DNA of 64,000 nt from Lytechinus pictus. Taxonomy: Eukaryota > Echinodermata > Echinoidea > Temnopleuroida > Toxopneustidae. Shown one piece after another: positions 12,216 through 24,865 of this stretch (position 1 is its first letter; each line of letters begins with the position of its first letter). Made by a program: the position numbers and the translations under genes. The stretch lies in the NCBI RefSeq assembly GCF_037042905.1, contig NC_087259.1, forward strand, positions 20,604,501-20,668,500, given 5' to 3'. Under the pieces are notes generated by a model. The model was not told the DNA's origin. It ran no database searches and saw only the letters and a list, made by a program, of their open reading frames with translations.

Positions 12216-13656
12216 TAGTATTTTTACTCTCTTACTCCAGGAAAGGGGATTCAAGCTTTCAATGTCATATTTTCAGCTTCATTCTTGGTGATGAATTGTT
12301 AACCTGGAGATTAAGATGTGCCTAACTTATATTTCTACAAAGAACAATACCTCTGCCTTTAAGACGCCTACAAGACATGGCTGAGTTTGTAATCATAAGA
12401 AAGTCAGGAAGGGGGTAGGAGGAAGTTAGTCAGAATTGTTAGGGGGCTGGGAAGGGGGAGACCATCTCAAGGCCTGGGCCGAGACTCCCAGTAAGCCTCA
12501 CACTCCTACGATGATATGATGGCCGTGAGACACACTCACAACGGAGGCGGGGAATGTTGAATTTCTCAGAACGAGGGTATCAATATCTCGTTTCCGCTCC
12601 CTAACATTTCAATGTTCAAGTTTCGGTGAGGGGGCAGGATCCTGGGCAGGTAATAAGGACGGCTCGTTCAAGAGATTTCCTTGATTCCGTCAGAACTTAA
12701 GTAGGATTTGGGTTTTTAATTAAGTGCATTTTATGATTGATTTAGTGCATTTCAAGTGCCTGGAGATTATCGTAACCTCTTTTGACATTTGCAAGAGATT
12801 ATGAAAGTGCATACTCATGTACAATTTTTTCAACATTGGATATAGCGTACAGGAATTCATGATATCTCATCGAAGTCGGCAGTTACTTTTAAAACACTTT
12901 TATATTATGTTAGAGACAAATTAAGAAATGGAAAGTTCAGAATGAAGTTTCTTGTTTTACCTTCTTTAGTTGAATATTAAATTATTGAGTGTCAATTTTT
13001 GTTCATTGAACAGGAGACATAAATTCTTGATATAACATCACTCAGTCTGCATTTGTACAATTGTTTATCTAGATTCTTGCTTACTTGAGAGCGTAGGAGT
13101 AGGGCCAGGATCCAGGGTCCTTGGTATACATATAGGTCAAAAAATATGTTACATAATATCCTTATGCATGTACATGTATGTACTGATTACTTTAATTAAT
13201 TTTTCAGATAATACAATTCTCCAACAATTAAATAATAGCAGCACAAGTAGATTTAAGGCAAACAATTTGAGACCAAATCAACAAGTTTTTTTCCCCCTAT
13301 CTAAATATCACTGTAACAACAAATATAATTATTCTGATAATATTTTGAAATAGATCCAAATGCCAGTTTGAAAAGGAAGTTATGATTCAATCTTGTAATA
13401 AAAAGTTTAACTAGACAAGATTTCCATGGTAATTATCATAATCATAGGTTTTTTTCTCGCCTGCATAGCAGAGCGAGACTATAGGCGCCGCTTTTCCGAC
13501 GGCGGCGGCGGCGTCAACATCAAATCTTAACCTAAGGTTAAGTTTTTGAAATGACATCATAACTTAGAAAGAATATGGACCTAGTTCATGAAACTTGGAC
13601 ATAAGGTTAATCAAGTATTACTGAACATCCTGCCTGAGTTTCAGGTCACATGACTA

Positions 13657-13669
13657 AGGTCAAAGGTCA
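13657..13669 (+). promoter_or_regulatory. Perfect DR1 nuclear-receptor motif (repeat unit 1)
   Basis: AGGTCAAAGGTCA, two direct AGGTCA half-sites spaced by one base. This is the consensus for HNF4, RXR heterodimers and COUP-TF. The motif is certain; any function is not shown. Confidence 0.35.
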
Positions 13670-13848
13670 TTTAGGGTCAATGAACTTAGACCATGTTGGG
13701 AGAATTATTTTCAAAATCTTAACCAAAGGTTAAGTTTTTGAAATGACATCATAACTTAGAAAGTATATGGACCTAGTTCATGAAACTTGGGCATAAGGTT
13801 AATAAAGTATTAGTGAACATCCTGCTCGAGTTTCAGGTCACATGACCA

Positions 13849-13861
13849 AGGTCAAAGGTCA
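13849..13861 (+). promoter_or_regulatory. Perfect DR1 nuclear-receptor motif (repeat unit 2)
   Basis: AGGTCAAAGGTCA again, at the equivalent place in the second repeat unit. Confidence 0.35.
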
Positions 13862-14338
13862 TTTAGGGTCAATGAACTTTGGTCAAGTTGGGGGTATTTG
13901 TTGAATTACTATCATAACTTTGAAAATTTATGGATCTAGTTCATGAAACTTGGACATAAGGTTAATCAAGTATTAGTGAACATCCTTCCTGAGTTTCAGG
14001 TCACATGACCAAGGTCAATGGTCATTTAGGGTCAATGAACTTTGGCCAAGTTGGGGGTATTTGTTGAATTACCTTCATAACTTTGAAAATTTATGGATCT
14101 AGTTCATGAAACCTGGACATTAGGTTAATCAAGTACCACTGGATATCCTGTGCGAGTTTCAGGTCACATGACCATGGTCAATGGTCATTTAAGGTCAATG
14201 AACTTTGGCCGTGTTGGGGGTCTTTGTTAAATTACCATCCTAACTCTGAAGGTTTATGGATCTAGTTCATCAAACTTGGGATATAAGAGTAATCAAGTAT
14301 TACTGAACATCCCCTGTGAGTTTCAGGTCACAAAACCA

Positions 14339-14351
14339 AGGTCAAAGGTCA
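14339..14351 (+). promoter_or_regulatory. Perfect DR1 nuclear-receptor motif (repeat unit 5)
   Basis: AGGTCAAAGGTCA in the fifth unit. Units 3 and 4 carry degraded versions (AGGTCAATGGTCA and TGGTCAATGGTCA). Confidence 0.35.
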
Positions 14352-17300
14352 GTTAAGGTCAATAAACTTAGGCCATGTTGGGGTAATTGTTGAATTGCCA
14401 TCATAACTTTGAAAGTTTATGGATAGAGTGAATGAAATGTGGACATGGGTGTAGTTGACAAGTCTTAAGTCACCGTTCAAATGTCATCTATGGTCAATGA
14501 ACGTGGTATTACGTCATTATATGAATGGTGTTTTTGTGAATGATTATCTTACAGTAGTTTTGAAAGTTAGCACTGCTGCTATATTAAATCGCGTAATGCA
14601 GGCGAGACTGCCAGAGGCGTTCCACTTGTTATAAAATGGGCTTAAGGGATGAGAGTTGAACCAAGTATTAAAGTTATAAAAAATATAATGAAACACTGAG
14701 AGCATTATTTCTATTAAATCCACATCCAGATGACACATTTAGATATCTTCATATTCACCTTAAAAAAATGCCAGAAACCAACAGAAAATTGACTTTAACA
14801 GGTTGGATACGTTGCAAACAGATATTTTTTATTATATTCCCATTGGGAGAGACATTTTAAAATGGCCTTTAAAAGAATTCAATTCAGTTCAATTCATTTT
14901 CATTTCGATCAGTGAAAAATCAATTGTTTATAAATGTATTTGATATAAGGAATAAAATATTTAGAAGGGCGCAACTGCTCTGAAATTGCAGAATGACATT
15001 CATGACATCAATCAAAGCATTAGCAATGACTGTGGCTCCTTGAGCTTCATGTGAAGGTCTTCTCGTTGAACTTGTCATCACGAAGGCTTGCTAGAAGGTG
15101 CGTGTTGATCTCCTCCATTGTTCTTGCCCATGAAGATCTTCATGTTCAGGATTTGCTTTAGTTTGTCATCAGATCTTTTGATCAACCCCAAAATCAGTGT
15201 GGAAAATATGGATTTTATAAGTTAGTTGTCCTCTTTTGGCAATGATATAGTTAGCTTGTCGCATATGATTTTGTCATTTAAAGCCTGTCTATAGTGTGAA
15301 CAATATAAATTATTCGTGTGACTTATATCTAGCAAACCATTTTTATAAAAATTAGCACTGGAGCCAATTAATCTCTGTATGAAGAATAACAGAGTCCAAT
15401 AAACTGGTTAGTAACCTCATACATTACTAAATGAGTGGCTGTTGGGGAACTGTAGATAAATTGGAATTACATAAATCATGTTGATTAGTAAATAAGAAAA
15501 AAAAATATTCTAGAAAATTATAGTACCTACACTGTATTGGATCTCTTTGCCCTATTTGTTTTAATCCAGCCTTGATGAAGGCACAAAATAAAGTAATTTA
15601 TACAGTTCATGATAGCATGTATGTACATTTATTAGATATTGAATAACCTGATGACAACATATAGTGAGAGTAAATTTTATGGTTACGAAGAGACTTGTGA
15701 TGAATAAGCAAATACAAGAAGAATGAAGTGATGCTTGTAATAAAATTACAGAAAATATGTATTATTTTACAAATATATATTCTTGAAACCCTTTTAGCAG
15801 ATGATATACAAAAAGATGAACCATTTATTGTGATAATCATTAAATTGCAGTAATAAGCATTGCATCCCGGAGAAATCCAATAAATCATCAAAATGTATGG
15901 ATTCTTAATGCTTGGTGTTCCTCCAAGAATTGTCTTTCCGTTGTGACCTTGTCTAATGCCATTGCATCAAGGGGATGAGCTTCCTGTCTTCTAAGAGATT
16001 TACAGGGGCACCTTCTGTCTTGCCTTCCTGGATTATCCTGGGGGTTACCTAAACCAAACAATACCCTGACGCAGTAGCTTGTAACAATGTGCCTAGATTC
16101 CGGAGCTTATTACAAGGCCTGTCAGTGACGGTAGCTTGTAACAAGGCTCCAACCACTCATGATATTAAAGGTGATAATCAAGCTGTGATTAAGTAATTTC
16201 CTTTCAGAAGAAATTGACTTTCATTGTTATGTATTTCTGTCGACTGACTATATCAAGTGAAATCAGAATAGCCTGTAAATCTTTATAAAAAAAAACTCAT
16301 TAGAACCATACATTGGATTCAATGCAAAGTATAGACATCATCAGGGATGCCACTCTTTAGACTTAAGACTAAATTCAGACATTTTAAACCTATTTTCAGC
16401 CATAGAAAACAGATCTTGTGTGTACAAGATGGCTCATTCAAATTTATTTTCAATTTTAAGTGACATCCCTGCATCATACGCAACTGTACTTGAAATGACC
16501 CTAACCCATCTCCTTGCACGGAATCCATCCGAGAAAACAAGAAGTGATGACATGACACCCCCACTGGATTGTGTCTGTGTCTGGGGGGGAATGATGATGG
16601 GGTTGGGATCGGAGGGGTTAAGGAGTGCCTTGAGTCACCGAGGAAGGGGGAAGGATGTGGTGAATCAGACAAGTCAAAATAGAAGACGTCATGTCCTGCC
16701 GTCGGATGAAGATGGTACTCCTCATAACACACAGATACCGTGTTAAGATCCATTTATCGCAAAATATTAAGGGAAACACGGCGAAATTTATGTATAGATT
16801 TTTCACTTTCAACTGTCGGATATCATCAGCATATCTAGGGAAGCCAAGATGATCTCTCCCCCCCCCCCCCTGTTAGCAGTGATTTATATTATTTTTAAGT
16901 AGTTATGATAGTCATCTAGTCTTGACTCGCTGTGGAATAAAACCTGGATTCACCTGGGAATTACCTATCATCTTGAATTGTCAAAATCTGTAAAGTGTGT
17001 GTTGTCTCTTGTAGACTTTCCTTTTTATTCATGAGCAATATGAAGGAAAAATTAATGTCTTGATTTGAAAGGTAGTACCAACTAATTGAAAGAGAAATAG
17101 TATAAAAATAGAATATATCAGTGAGAGCATTCGTAAGAATTATACGCACAAGGTACCTTTGGCCAGTTCCAGCATGCCCGATGGCATTTGAACTGCTCCT
17201 TTAATAGGTAAAGTTCATATCTCACTGCGGCATTATGAAGGGGTTGAAATCTCTGTAGTAAGGTACATGCCCGCAAATTTGGTGATTTCCTAAGGCGGAT

Positions 17301-17447
17301 GATACCTTATGATGCTGAAAATTGGCAAATATGTCATGCTTTGTTCTCTACTTCTTGTGTGAAATATTTTTACAAATAATTTCTGTATAAAATTTAGAAA
17401 GGCTCTGTTCAAACACCTCTTTTTTTTCCTTCTCTCTCATTCTGCAG

Positions 17448-18635
17448 ACGAGGGTCCATCAGCTTCTCTTGTACAACCGAGATCTTCTGAACCATCAGCA
17501 GGAGTTGGTGGCACACATACAGGACATGGAGTCCAAGTTCCATGGCTCGATGTCCCACAGTCCTGGAAACCCTTTCACCATCCCTCCACCCCTGCCATTG
17601 GGGGCTGACTATGGTCTCTCACCGCACGGTCTTGTCCTACCAGAGTTCCCAGCCATGGAAGATACGCTCTTTAACGGGGGCATGGACCACAGCCAGGCCG
17701 TCTATGAGAACGCAAACTTTGGGCGTGGCATGGGGGTCGGGATGGCACCCATGAATATCTCCACAGAGGCGATGCCAACCATGCAAGGGGCACAGAGCGT
17801 CAGCAGCATGAGCGATAGCAACAATGAGCTCAACAACGACGGACAGGAGAACCACCAGGAAGACTTCACTGCGTCCATCGATGAAGAGGGTACAGTCATG
17901 AACCTCAAGAAGTTGAACATTTCGGAAGATAATGCAGGCAGTAGAATGTCGCAGGGTGCAAACCTTGATACGTCAAGTTCAAGTATCCCCTATGCCGGGT
18001 ACGTGGATTCAAGACAGTGTGAAACAAATGGTAATGGGGATATACGCATCATCGTCCCTGCTCCTATGCAGGATGCGACGGCCAATCCTCTTGCCCTTGG
18101 GCACAACCAGGCAGAAGTAAAAGCCACCAATAACCAGCATAATTCATCCAGGAAAAGGTCCGCACCATCGCATCGGGGCTCGCTCCCCGTCGAGATGAGT
18201 GCCACGCCCCCATCCTACGAAATGGCGGTGGAGCTCACATCTAATTCCGCCCCACCAACCCCTCAACCCCAGCTGGACGATAGCCTCTCCAACGCCGTCG
18301 AACCCATCGACAAGCCGTTCAAGCGGAAGTCGACGTCATCGCGGGACTCGAGAGAGAGCTACCAAGCGCGGGGCAGCGTCCACAGCATTGAGGCGATGAA
18401 GGAGGCTAAGCGATCGGGTAGCATCGAAGAAGAGGACATGTCCACCACACCTGATTCCAGTCTCCAATCACCCCAGACTCCCCAATCCCCTCAGTCAGAC
18501 CTAGCCATCCCGGACACCAAGCTACACATTAGCTTCAGTGATGATGAGAATACAGAGAACTCTGAAGACTCTGGGGTTCCTAGACCTCCAAGGGCTTTAG
18601 AATCAATGACCTTTGAAGAAATCGAATCCCTATAG
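17448..18635 (+). CDS. NOS1AP: NOS1AP homologue, last coding exon
   Basis: After a TCTGCAG acceptor the exon opens in phase 0 with TRVHQLLLYNRDLLNHQQEL, which continues the coiled coil of the 6807-6998 exon exactly where vertebrate NOS1AP has RVHQLLLQNKD. It runs 395 codons to a TAG at 18633-18635. The remainder is Ser/Pro/Gln-rich and probably disordered, with a KPFKRKSTSSRDSRES basic/Ser patch, a TPDSSLQSPQTPQSPQSD stretch and an acidic FSDDENTENSEDSG segment near the end. The C-terminus is FEEIESL. Vertebrate NOS1AP ends in EIAV, which binds the nNOS PDZ domain; here the last residues form an E-x-L (class III-like) PDZ ligand, so PDZ binding is plausible but its partner may differ. The tail is longer than in the human protein. 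GC content and codon use rise clearly relative to the flanks. Confidence 0.93.
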   Translation, partial: TRVHQLLLYNRDLLNHQQELVAHIQDMESKFHGSMSHSPGNPFTIPPPLPLGADYGLSPHGLVLPEFPAMEDTLFNGGMDHSQAVYENANFGRGMGVGMAPMNISTEAMPTMQGAQSVSSMSDSNNELNNDGQENHQEDFTASIDEEGTVMNLKKLNISEDNAGSRMSQGANLDTSSSSIPYAGYVDSRQCETNGNGDIRIIVPAPMQDATANPLALGHNQAEVKATNNQHNSSRKRSAPSHRGSLPVEMSATPPSYEMAVELTSNSAPPTPQPQLDDSLSNAVEPIDKPFKRKSTSSRDSRESYQARGSVHSIEAMKEAKRSGSIEEEDMSTTPDSSLQSPQTPQSPQSDLAIPDTKLHISFSDDENTENSEDSGVPRPPRALESMTFEEIESL

Positions 18636-19817
18636 AAATTTTTAATCAAGTTTTGATGATTGGCACTTGCCAATGTCAACCCTTTTTTATAGGCCCATGT
18701 AGTAGCTTGTGTATAAATGCTATTAAATTGTAAATCCTGTATCTAAAGACCAAATTAAATGTCTGTATACATGTATTTTGTATGAAAGATGAAATGATTC
18801 ATACATAGCTTGTCATAAGATGTATTATGTATAAATTGAGACTTGATGCTGACATGGTAAATGCTATGTTCTCTTTCACATTTTTATGTTACAGGTAGTT
18901 TTAGAACTCCGTTTTCAGAATTTCCATAAAAAGATAGCTAGTTCCAAATTGTTCCATGGGTATTCTGTTCATCTCCATCATGAATGTTGTGATTTTTAAA
19001 AGGCAATAGGAAAAAAATAATCATGAAATATATTAACTGTTTGAACATGATGAATGATTTTATGTCATTAAGTTTAGTACATTATTATTTCTGGTGCTTA
19101 GATTTATTTTGCATATTTATTTGGGGTGTATTGCCTGACATATTAACTTATTGGATCTGTTTGTACTCCAACTCAGTTACAATATTTGTTGACTCAGGCC
19201 AACAAGTCATGTACAAAGATCCTAACATTGTGTATGACATTGCACATATAAATAGCAGATAAAGGTAATTGATTTTTATGAAATATTTTATTTATTTTCA
19301 ATGATAGTAGATCAGCATGCATTCACATAGACCATGCATCGTTCTTTTTTATATAGAAATACTTATGTTCATCATACCAGACAATAAATATAGGCTGAAA
19401 TACTTCACATAGTCACTAAAATAGTCACAGATTTTTCTCTTTTTTTTGCTAATTGAGAGGTTGTCATTATTCTGTTGTTGTGTGTAACATGATTTTGACA
19501 CTGGCTAGAGGCGGAAGAGGAAACTCGTAATTTACACTAAAGGTCATCTCTCAATGATTGATCATTAAATTGGCAATTCTAATGAATTTAGATGCATATT
19601 TCATAACTTGACCTTTCTAACGATCAAACCTCCAGCAATGCTTGATCATGTTTCATTGGTTATAGTTGCTATGTTATTTCTGTATTTTCTATGGTAACCT
19701 CAATGATATTTTTCCTTTTTTTTACAATCAGGATTGCATGGGTAATATGTTCATATAGAGAGCTATATTGCACTTGTATTATATTGTATATATGGACACG
19801 CATCCTAACATTGTTTT

Positions 19818-19823
19818 AATAAA
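19818..19823 (+). terminator. Candidate polyadenylation signal for NOS1AP homologue
   Basis: AATAAA about 1.2 kb after the stop codon. Weaker ATTAAA signals occur earlier (for example 18722-18727), so the used site is uncertain. Confidence 0.3.
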
Positions 19824-20490
19824 CTGTATTTGACAAAGGAAATTAATTGTGTAAATTGATGTGATACCTAGAAAGGTTGTACAGAAGAAAATCTCTTTAT
19901 GTGTGCACTGCTTCCAGTATGAAATTCATAAAAATTATGTGAATATTATGAACATGGCAGATTTATACATTAGCACTTTGTTTTCAGCCTAAAAATGTCA
20001 GCTTGTATCCTGTGTCTGCCAATGCCAGTGATATGCTAGATCTATATATATATTTGTGATGAAAGAGCATTCTAATTAATTATAACAGGCGTATATGTAT
20101 GTACATTGTATTCAAATTTATTTTTGCAGGCATATTATTATATTAGAAGATATTGAGGAGCATTTTCGAGATATATATAATTTCTTTGGATTGTATTCAT
20201 ATTGGTGTGTATCATTCCACTATTGTTTCTGCATAAGAAATGAGGACATACAGGGGAAGTTGAGTCATTCCTTATCTTTTACAGGGCGTGTAAAAACAGA
20301 AAACCCAATTTATATGTACTTTTGTTTAGGAAAATATTAAATCGATAAGAATGACAATTACATCTCTCATACAACTTAGTACCATTTGAATGATAACTTG
20401 ATTAGGTTTCTACGGCCATATTGTACATCATTGTTGTAAGAAAGGAGTTCAGACTAATGGCTGTATCATTCCCACATGACAATCAAATAG

Positions 20491-20646
20491 GCAGAATTGT
20501 TTGCTTTAAATAATAAACATGGAGAAATTCCATTTTACCACATGACAATAAAAATGTTGAAAAACTTCATCAATATCACTTCTCAAGGATGTTTTATGTG
20601 TTTAAAATGAAATTTTTCATTTTATTTAAAGCAAACAAAATTTTGG
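20491..20646. mobile_element. Foldback/MITE-like inverted repeat
   Basis: Arms of about 40 bases are imperfectly complementary; the best part is TTTGCTTTAAATAA on the left and TTATTTAAAGCAAA on the right. The loop is about 70 bases. No coding capacity. Confidence 0.5.
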
Positions 20647-23034
20647 TAACAACAGAGAAACAAATTACAACCCAAGACAACTGCTAAGATTTTTAATTTT
20701 TTTCTTTTTTTTAAATCTTGTATCATCATTTTTTTCCCATTTCATAGTATGCAAATGAACCAATGACAATTTCTCATGATTATTTCAAAAGATGTATATT
20801 GTAGAAACCCATCTAGGTCTCATTCAAATGGTAATTAGAAATATATTTTAAAGCAATTTCTTTTTATTTATTGAAACTGATTATTTTTTTCTAATAAAAA
20901 TGTATTAAATGTTAGTTTTCATTTACACATATTTTGATGAACCCTGTAGTATTCATCATTTTAGTGTTTCTGATGCATGGGCTAGAATATGAAACAATCA
21001 TTTTTATGAGTGATTCTTTGCATCATGTATAAAATGTATCCTGTGCTTGATATGTTTCAATTTCTTTTACATTCCTTGGGGGAATATTGATGATTTTCAA
21101 ACACAATCAATTTTATCTGCAATGTACCTTCTACCATATATTAGGTTAAGATTATTTAAAGTTTACATTAATTTTGTTTGAAACAAAGTAAGAATTTGCC
21201 AAATCATAAACCTTATAATTACATAGTGAAAAGATAACCCATATATTGAATTTAAAGGAAGATATCATTGAGTGTTTGTAGCATGTAGATATATCACATG
21301 TAGAATAATAATTTCCCCTGACTTAATCAAACAACAGTACAGGTGTAACATACCCTTTTAATGATAATAATAATAATGATAAAAGTAAATAGTAGTAAGA
21401 TCTCACATTTATGAATTCCTTCCTACAGCATGCTTATATTGTAGCTTCATGATTCAATCTTCATTTCAAAAGTAAGATAAAAACTTCATACAAAGTAACA
21501 TTGAAGTGTGAGTTGATACAAAAGTAATAACAAATTGTAAAAAAAAAATATATATATTGTAAGCAAAATGCTTTAAGGAGTGTCCCTATGCCTATTGACT
21601 ATCTTCTGAAAATTACATTTGATGATCAAGCCTAGCATGAGTTGAGTACACATTAAAGGCACAAATTTTTTACTTTTCAAAAGTCACCACGTTCATCTTT
21701 GGCTAATCTATTAGAAAATATGTGTGAGGTTTTTTTTTCTTTTGCCTATAGTATGGTATGAACTAATTCTCTTGTGATTTTTGCTAAGTAACAATATTAT
21801 GTCTTTAAAACCAAAACATGCCTGCTCTTACCATGGACCTAGGTCCATGCTCTTACAGATCACCATTACAATTCCATCCCACTCTCATTTGGTATTCAGT
21901 TCATGAATTTGGCTATTTTATCTTTAATTTGAGACATCTCTTGAGGATACAGATTTTTAAGTCTTATTTGGCAGGTATATTTTTATTATGCAAACATTCC
22001 TGGCCATGCAGGAGTAAAATGGTCCAATTTAGTGCAAAATCAATTGCACACTATTTTACAAGCAGTGAGAAGTCACATTGCTCCTTTATTCAAGTGTTGG
22101 TTTTATTGTAGTTCGGTGAATTAAAATGCCATGTTTTATGTTATTTTGATGTTGTTTCATTTCTTAGCCAAGCAAAATGTTTAGTAAAGTTTTACTTGTC
22201 TAAACATTCAATTGAATACCACTCCATGGTATTATGAAACTCTAGCTTGGAGATAGATTACACTGCCATTCAAATTAGCATTCGCAAAACAAGGAAATGT
22301 GAATTTAGTCATGAACATTCAAATTTCACCTCAGAAAAAAAGTTTGTATTTCATAAGAGTATGATTGTATTCAAAGTCGAAGAATCTAAGAGGCTAGTTC
22401 AATTCATTAATGTAAAACAAGTTTTTCAATTTTAACAATTTTTATTTATTCATCAAGTCATTTTGTAATCAAGACAAAATTTAAATCTTGTTACATTATC
22501 ATGGTTACTGTCAACTTTTAGTGAAACAGACGCAGTCTTTTGGTGCATACTACACTGGCATTTTTGAAAAGAAATACATTTTTTAATGATATTTGTAATA
22601 TTTTTATTATATTATCTTAAGTGAAAATATTCTCCTTTTTTAATTATCATGCACTGCCAAATTCATCCAAAATTTATTTGACAATCTGTGATCTATAAGG
22701 ATTCCATTGGGTAAATTTGATACCTGAGTTTTTAAACAACAGTAAGATAACATTATAATTTATGTATTTATTATACAGTAATCATATTTATTTCATGTTG
22801 TCACAGAAGATTAAGTGCCCCTTCCCCCCCAAAAAAGTGATGAACAAGTCAACACTAATCGTGATACAAGGAGAATATTGAATGGTGTTGACAATTGGGC
22901 AAACAGTAAAAGAAAGTCAACAGACAATGATATGACAGCAATAATGGTATATATTGACAAACCTGGCAAGAAATTTATAAAGCTGGTGGAATTGTAGTCG
23001 GGTTCCTTTTCATGCGTGATACTATTAGAAACCG

Positions 23035-23220
23035 GTGGATGTTTCATAAAGCTGTACGTAAGTTATGAGTGACTTTACAAACAACTGGTGACCCTTTCTT
23101 AGGGACTACATCAACACCAATTAAAAAATATGATGGGTATCATTTACCACAAGAAAGGATCACCAGGTCATAAAGTACATGTAGCTCATGACTTACGAAC
23201 AGTTATACGAAACACCCACC
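23035..23220. mobile_element. MITE, family D, intact copy
   Basis: The ends GGTGGATGTTTCATAAAGCT and TACGAAACACCCACC are inverted. It is the reference copy that shows the 9190-9624 copy is interrupted. Confidence 0.75.
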
Positions 23221-24269
23221 TGGATGCAAAGAACATGCAAGCTTTATAAGCAGTTCAGCCCATTATAGTCAGGCTTTGGTAAAGCAGTTTGATATGTATA
23301 CCCTAGTATTAACACTACGAGATTCAAGTGTGCTTTGGATTATCAGCTAATGCCATGTGTACATGTATTTATGTCATTGGAATTATGTTTCTTTACCCAT
23401 TTGTACATCTTTATTTTTCTCAATTTTGGCAAACAATTTCTTTATACAATCATTGACCTAATCTATCTACACTCATTGTTCTCTCCAATTTTTTTCAGTT
23501 CACTTGCTAGGAGAGTTGACTTACACACACTCTGCATATATCAGGGATTCTATATCAGGCAATCATCTCATAATTTTTGTTTTAAAGTAGTAGTATATAT
23601 CTTTTTGTTTAAGAAGAAAGTATGTAATTACTTAATTTGCTACTTTTCCCAGTTGCCCTGGGCCACCATCATTACTTCATTATATGAAGCAAAGGCAAAA
23701 TAGAGGGTCTCTGTTATATAGCGATGCAACAAGAAAAAGTACCACTAATACGTCATTAAGATGGGGGCCAAGTTGTTATCTTTCAATTTATATCCCTCTT
23801 GAGTTATTATTTCTGAACTATTATTCACTCCCCTAATTTGCATACAAACTTAACATTAACATTATGCGGTAGAATTATATGTTCTCACTTTACATTGAAA
23901 TGTATTCTTAATAATGTTTTAGATGTTTGTATTGTATTTATCATGTGGCAATCCTTAAATGGTGATAATCATTGATGTTTCGATTATATGTCGCTTATTA
24001 ATTCACCATGGTGATAATGTTCTGCCAAAAAATTATTCGTAGCTCTCTGTAATATGTCCCCTGTTTGACTATGAAATCACACTGCATTTTGAATGAATTT
24101 GTTATCTGTATGTGTGAGCATGCCAGCTGTGCTGTATTTTGAAAATAAGTATCTAGAAATTGAATAAACATTTGCCATTCTACTTTAATGATATTGTTTC
24201 CTTTGATTGTATATTTTGGTGATTGAAATATCAGAAGATAAAAATTAATGTGGATACAATGGAGGAGAA

Positions 24270-24500
24270 AAACTGCTAATAAAGAGAGAGAGAGACAAGT
24301 GGAGGGGTAGAGAAAAGAAGAGAGTTAAATGGAGAGAGAGGGAGAGAGAAGAGAAATAAAGTTAGGTAGGAGATTTGAGATGGGGACAAGAATAAAGAAA
24401 GATGGTGTCTGTGAGGAAGTGGGTGTGTGTGTGTGTGTGAGAGAGAGAGAGATAGAGGGGGGGAGAGAGAGGGGCTTAAATGAAGGTATGAGAGAGGGTG
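24270..24500. repeat. Purine-rich (GA)n / (GT)n simple repeat region
   Basis: About 230 bases composed mainly of GAGAGA and GGGAGA runs with a short GTGTGT block near 24424-24439. Low complexity; open frames here are chance. Confidence 0.85.
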
Positions 24501-24739
24501 ATTGATAGAGAGGAGTTGTGAGTTGGAGAGAATAAAAGATGTCTGGGAGCAAAATTTAGCTTTTTTTGTTTCTCCAAATCAAACTGCAAAGGAGGAAATT
24601 AAAAAAAGAACGCAAATGACTTCCTGTGACTGGTAATATAATAGTCTGAAATTTACCACCCCCTTTCCCCTTTTTGGAGAGACTGAAAGTGATTATTCCG
24701 TTACGAATATTTATAAAGCACACCCCCCCAAAAAAATGA

Positions 24740-24865
24740 TAATAAAGTTAGTAAATAAATGAATAAAAATATTATTAATTAATAAATAAATGAATGAATT
24801 AATAAATGAATATATAAATAAATTCATAATGAATAATTTATCAATCAGTCAATCAAAATAAATTG
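24740..24865. repeat. (AATA/AATG)n simple repeat
   Basis: An AT-rich run built from AATAAATA, AATGAATA and related tetranucleotides, immediately left of the tandem array. Confidence 0.7.

Larger units (their letters stand above)
13455..14607. mobile_element. DNA element with TCTCGCCTGCAT inverted ends and five internal tandem repeats
   Basis: The left end (13455-13466) and right end (14596-14607) are perfect 12 bp inverted repeats. Inside, five units of about 163 bp (the first about 192) each carry ACTTTGAAARTTTATGG, TAGTTCATGAAACTTGG, GAGTTTCAGGTCACATGACC and GGGTCAATGAACTT blocks; the GAGTTTCAGG block recurs at about 13636, 13828, 13991, 14154 and 14318. There is no coding capacity. A non-autonomous DNA transposon that expanded by internal repetition is the simplest reading. 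Confidence 0.7.
6999..17447 (+). other. 10.4 kb intron of NOS1AP homologue
   Basis: This lies between the phase-0 donor after 6998 and the TCTGCAG acceptor before 17448. It is loaded with repeats, listed separately (7624-8366, 9190-9624, 11185-11553, 11930-12215, 13455-14607). The stretch 14608-17447 shows no exon or clear element; an open frame at 16319-16753 on the - strand looks like chance. Confidence 0.75.

Noticed and set aside
16319-16753. A 144-codon frame on the - strand in the NOS1AP intron
   Set aside because: No recognisable domain, a composition driven by a Pro/Ser-rich low-complexity stretch, and no splice or promoter support.
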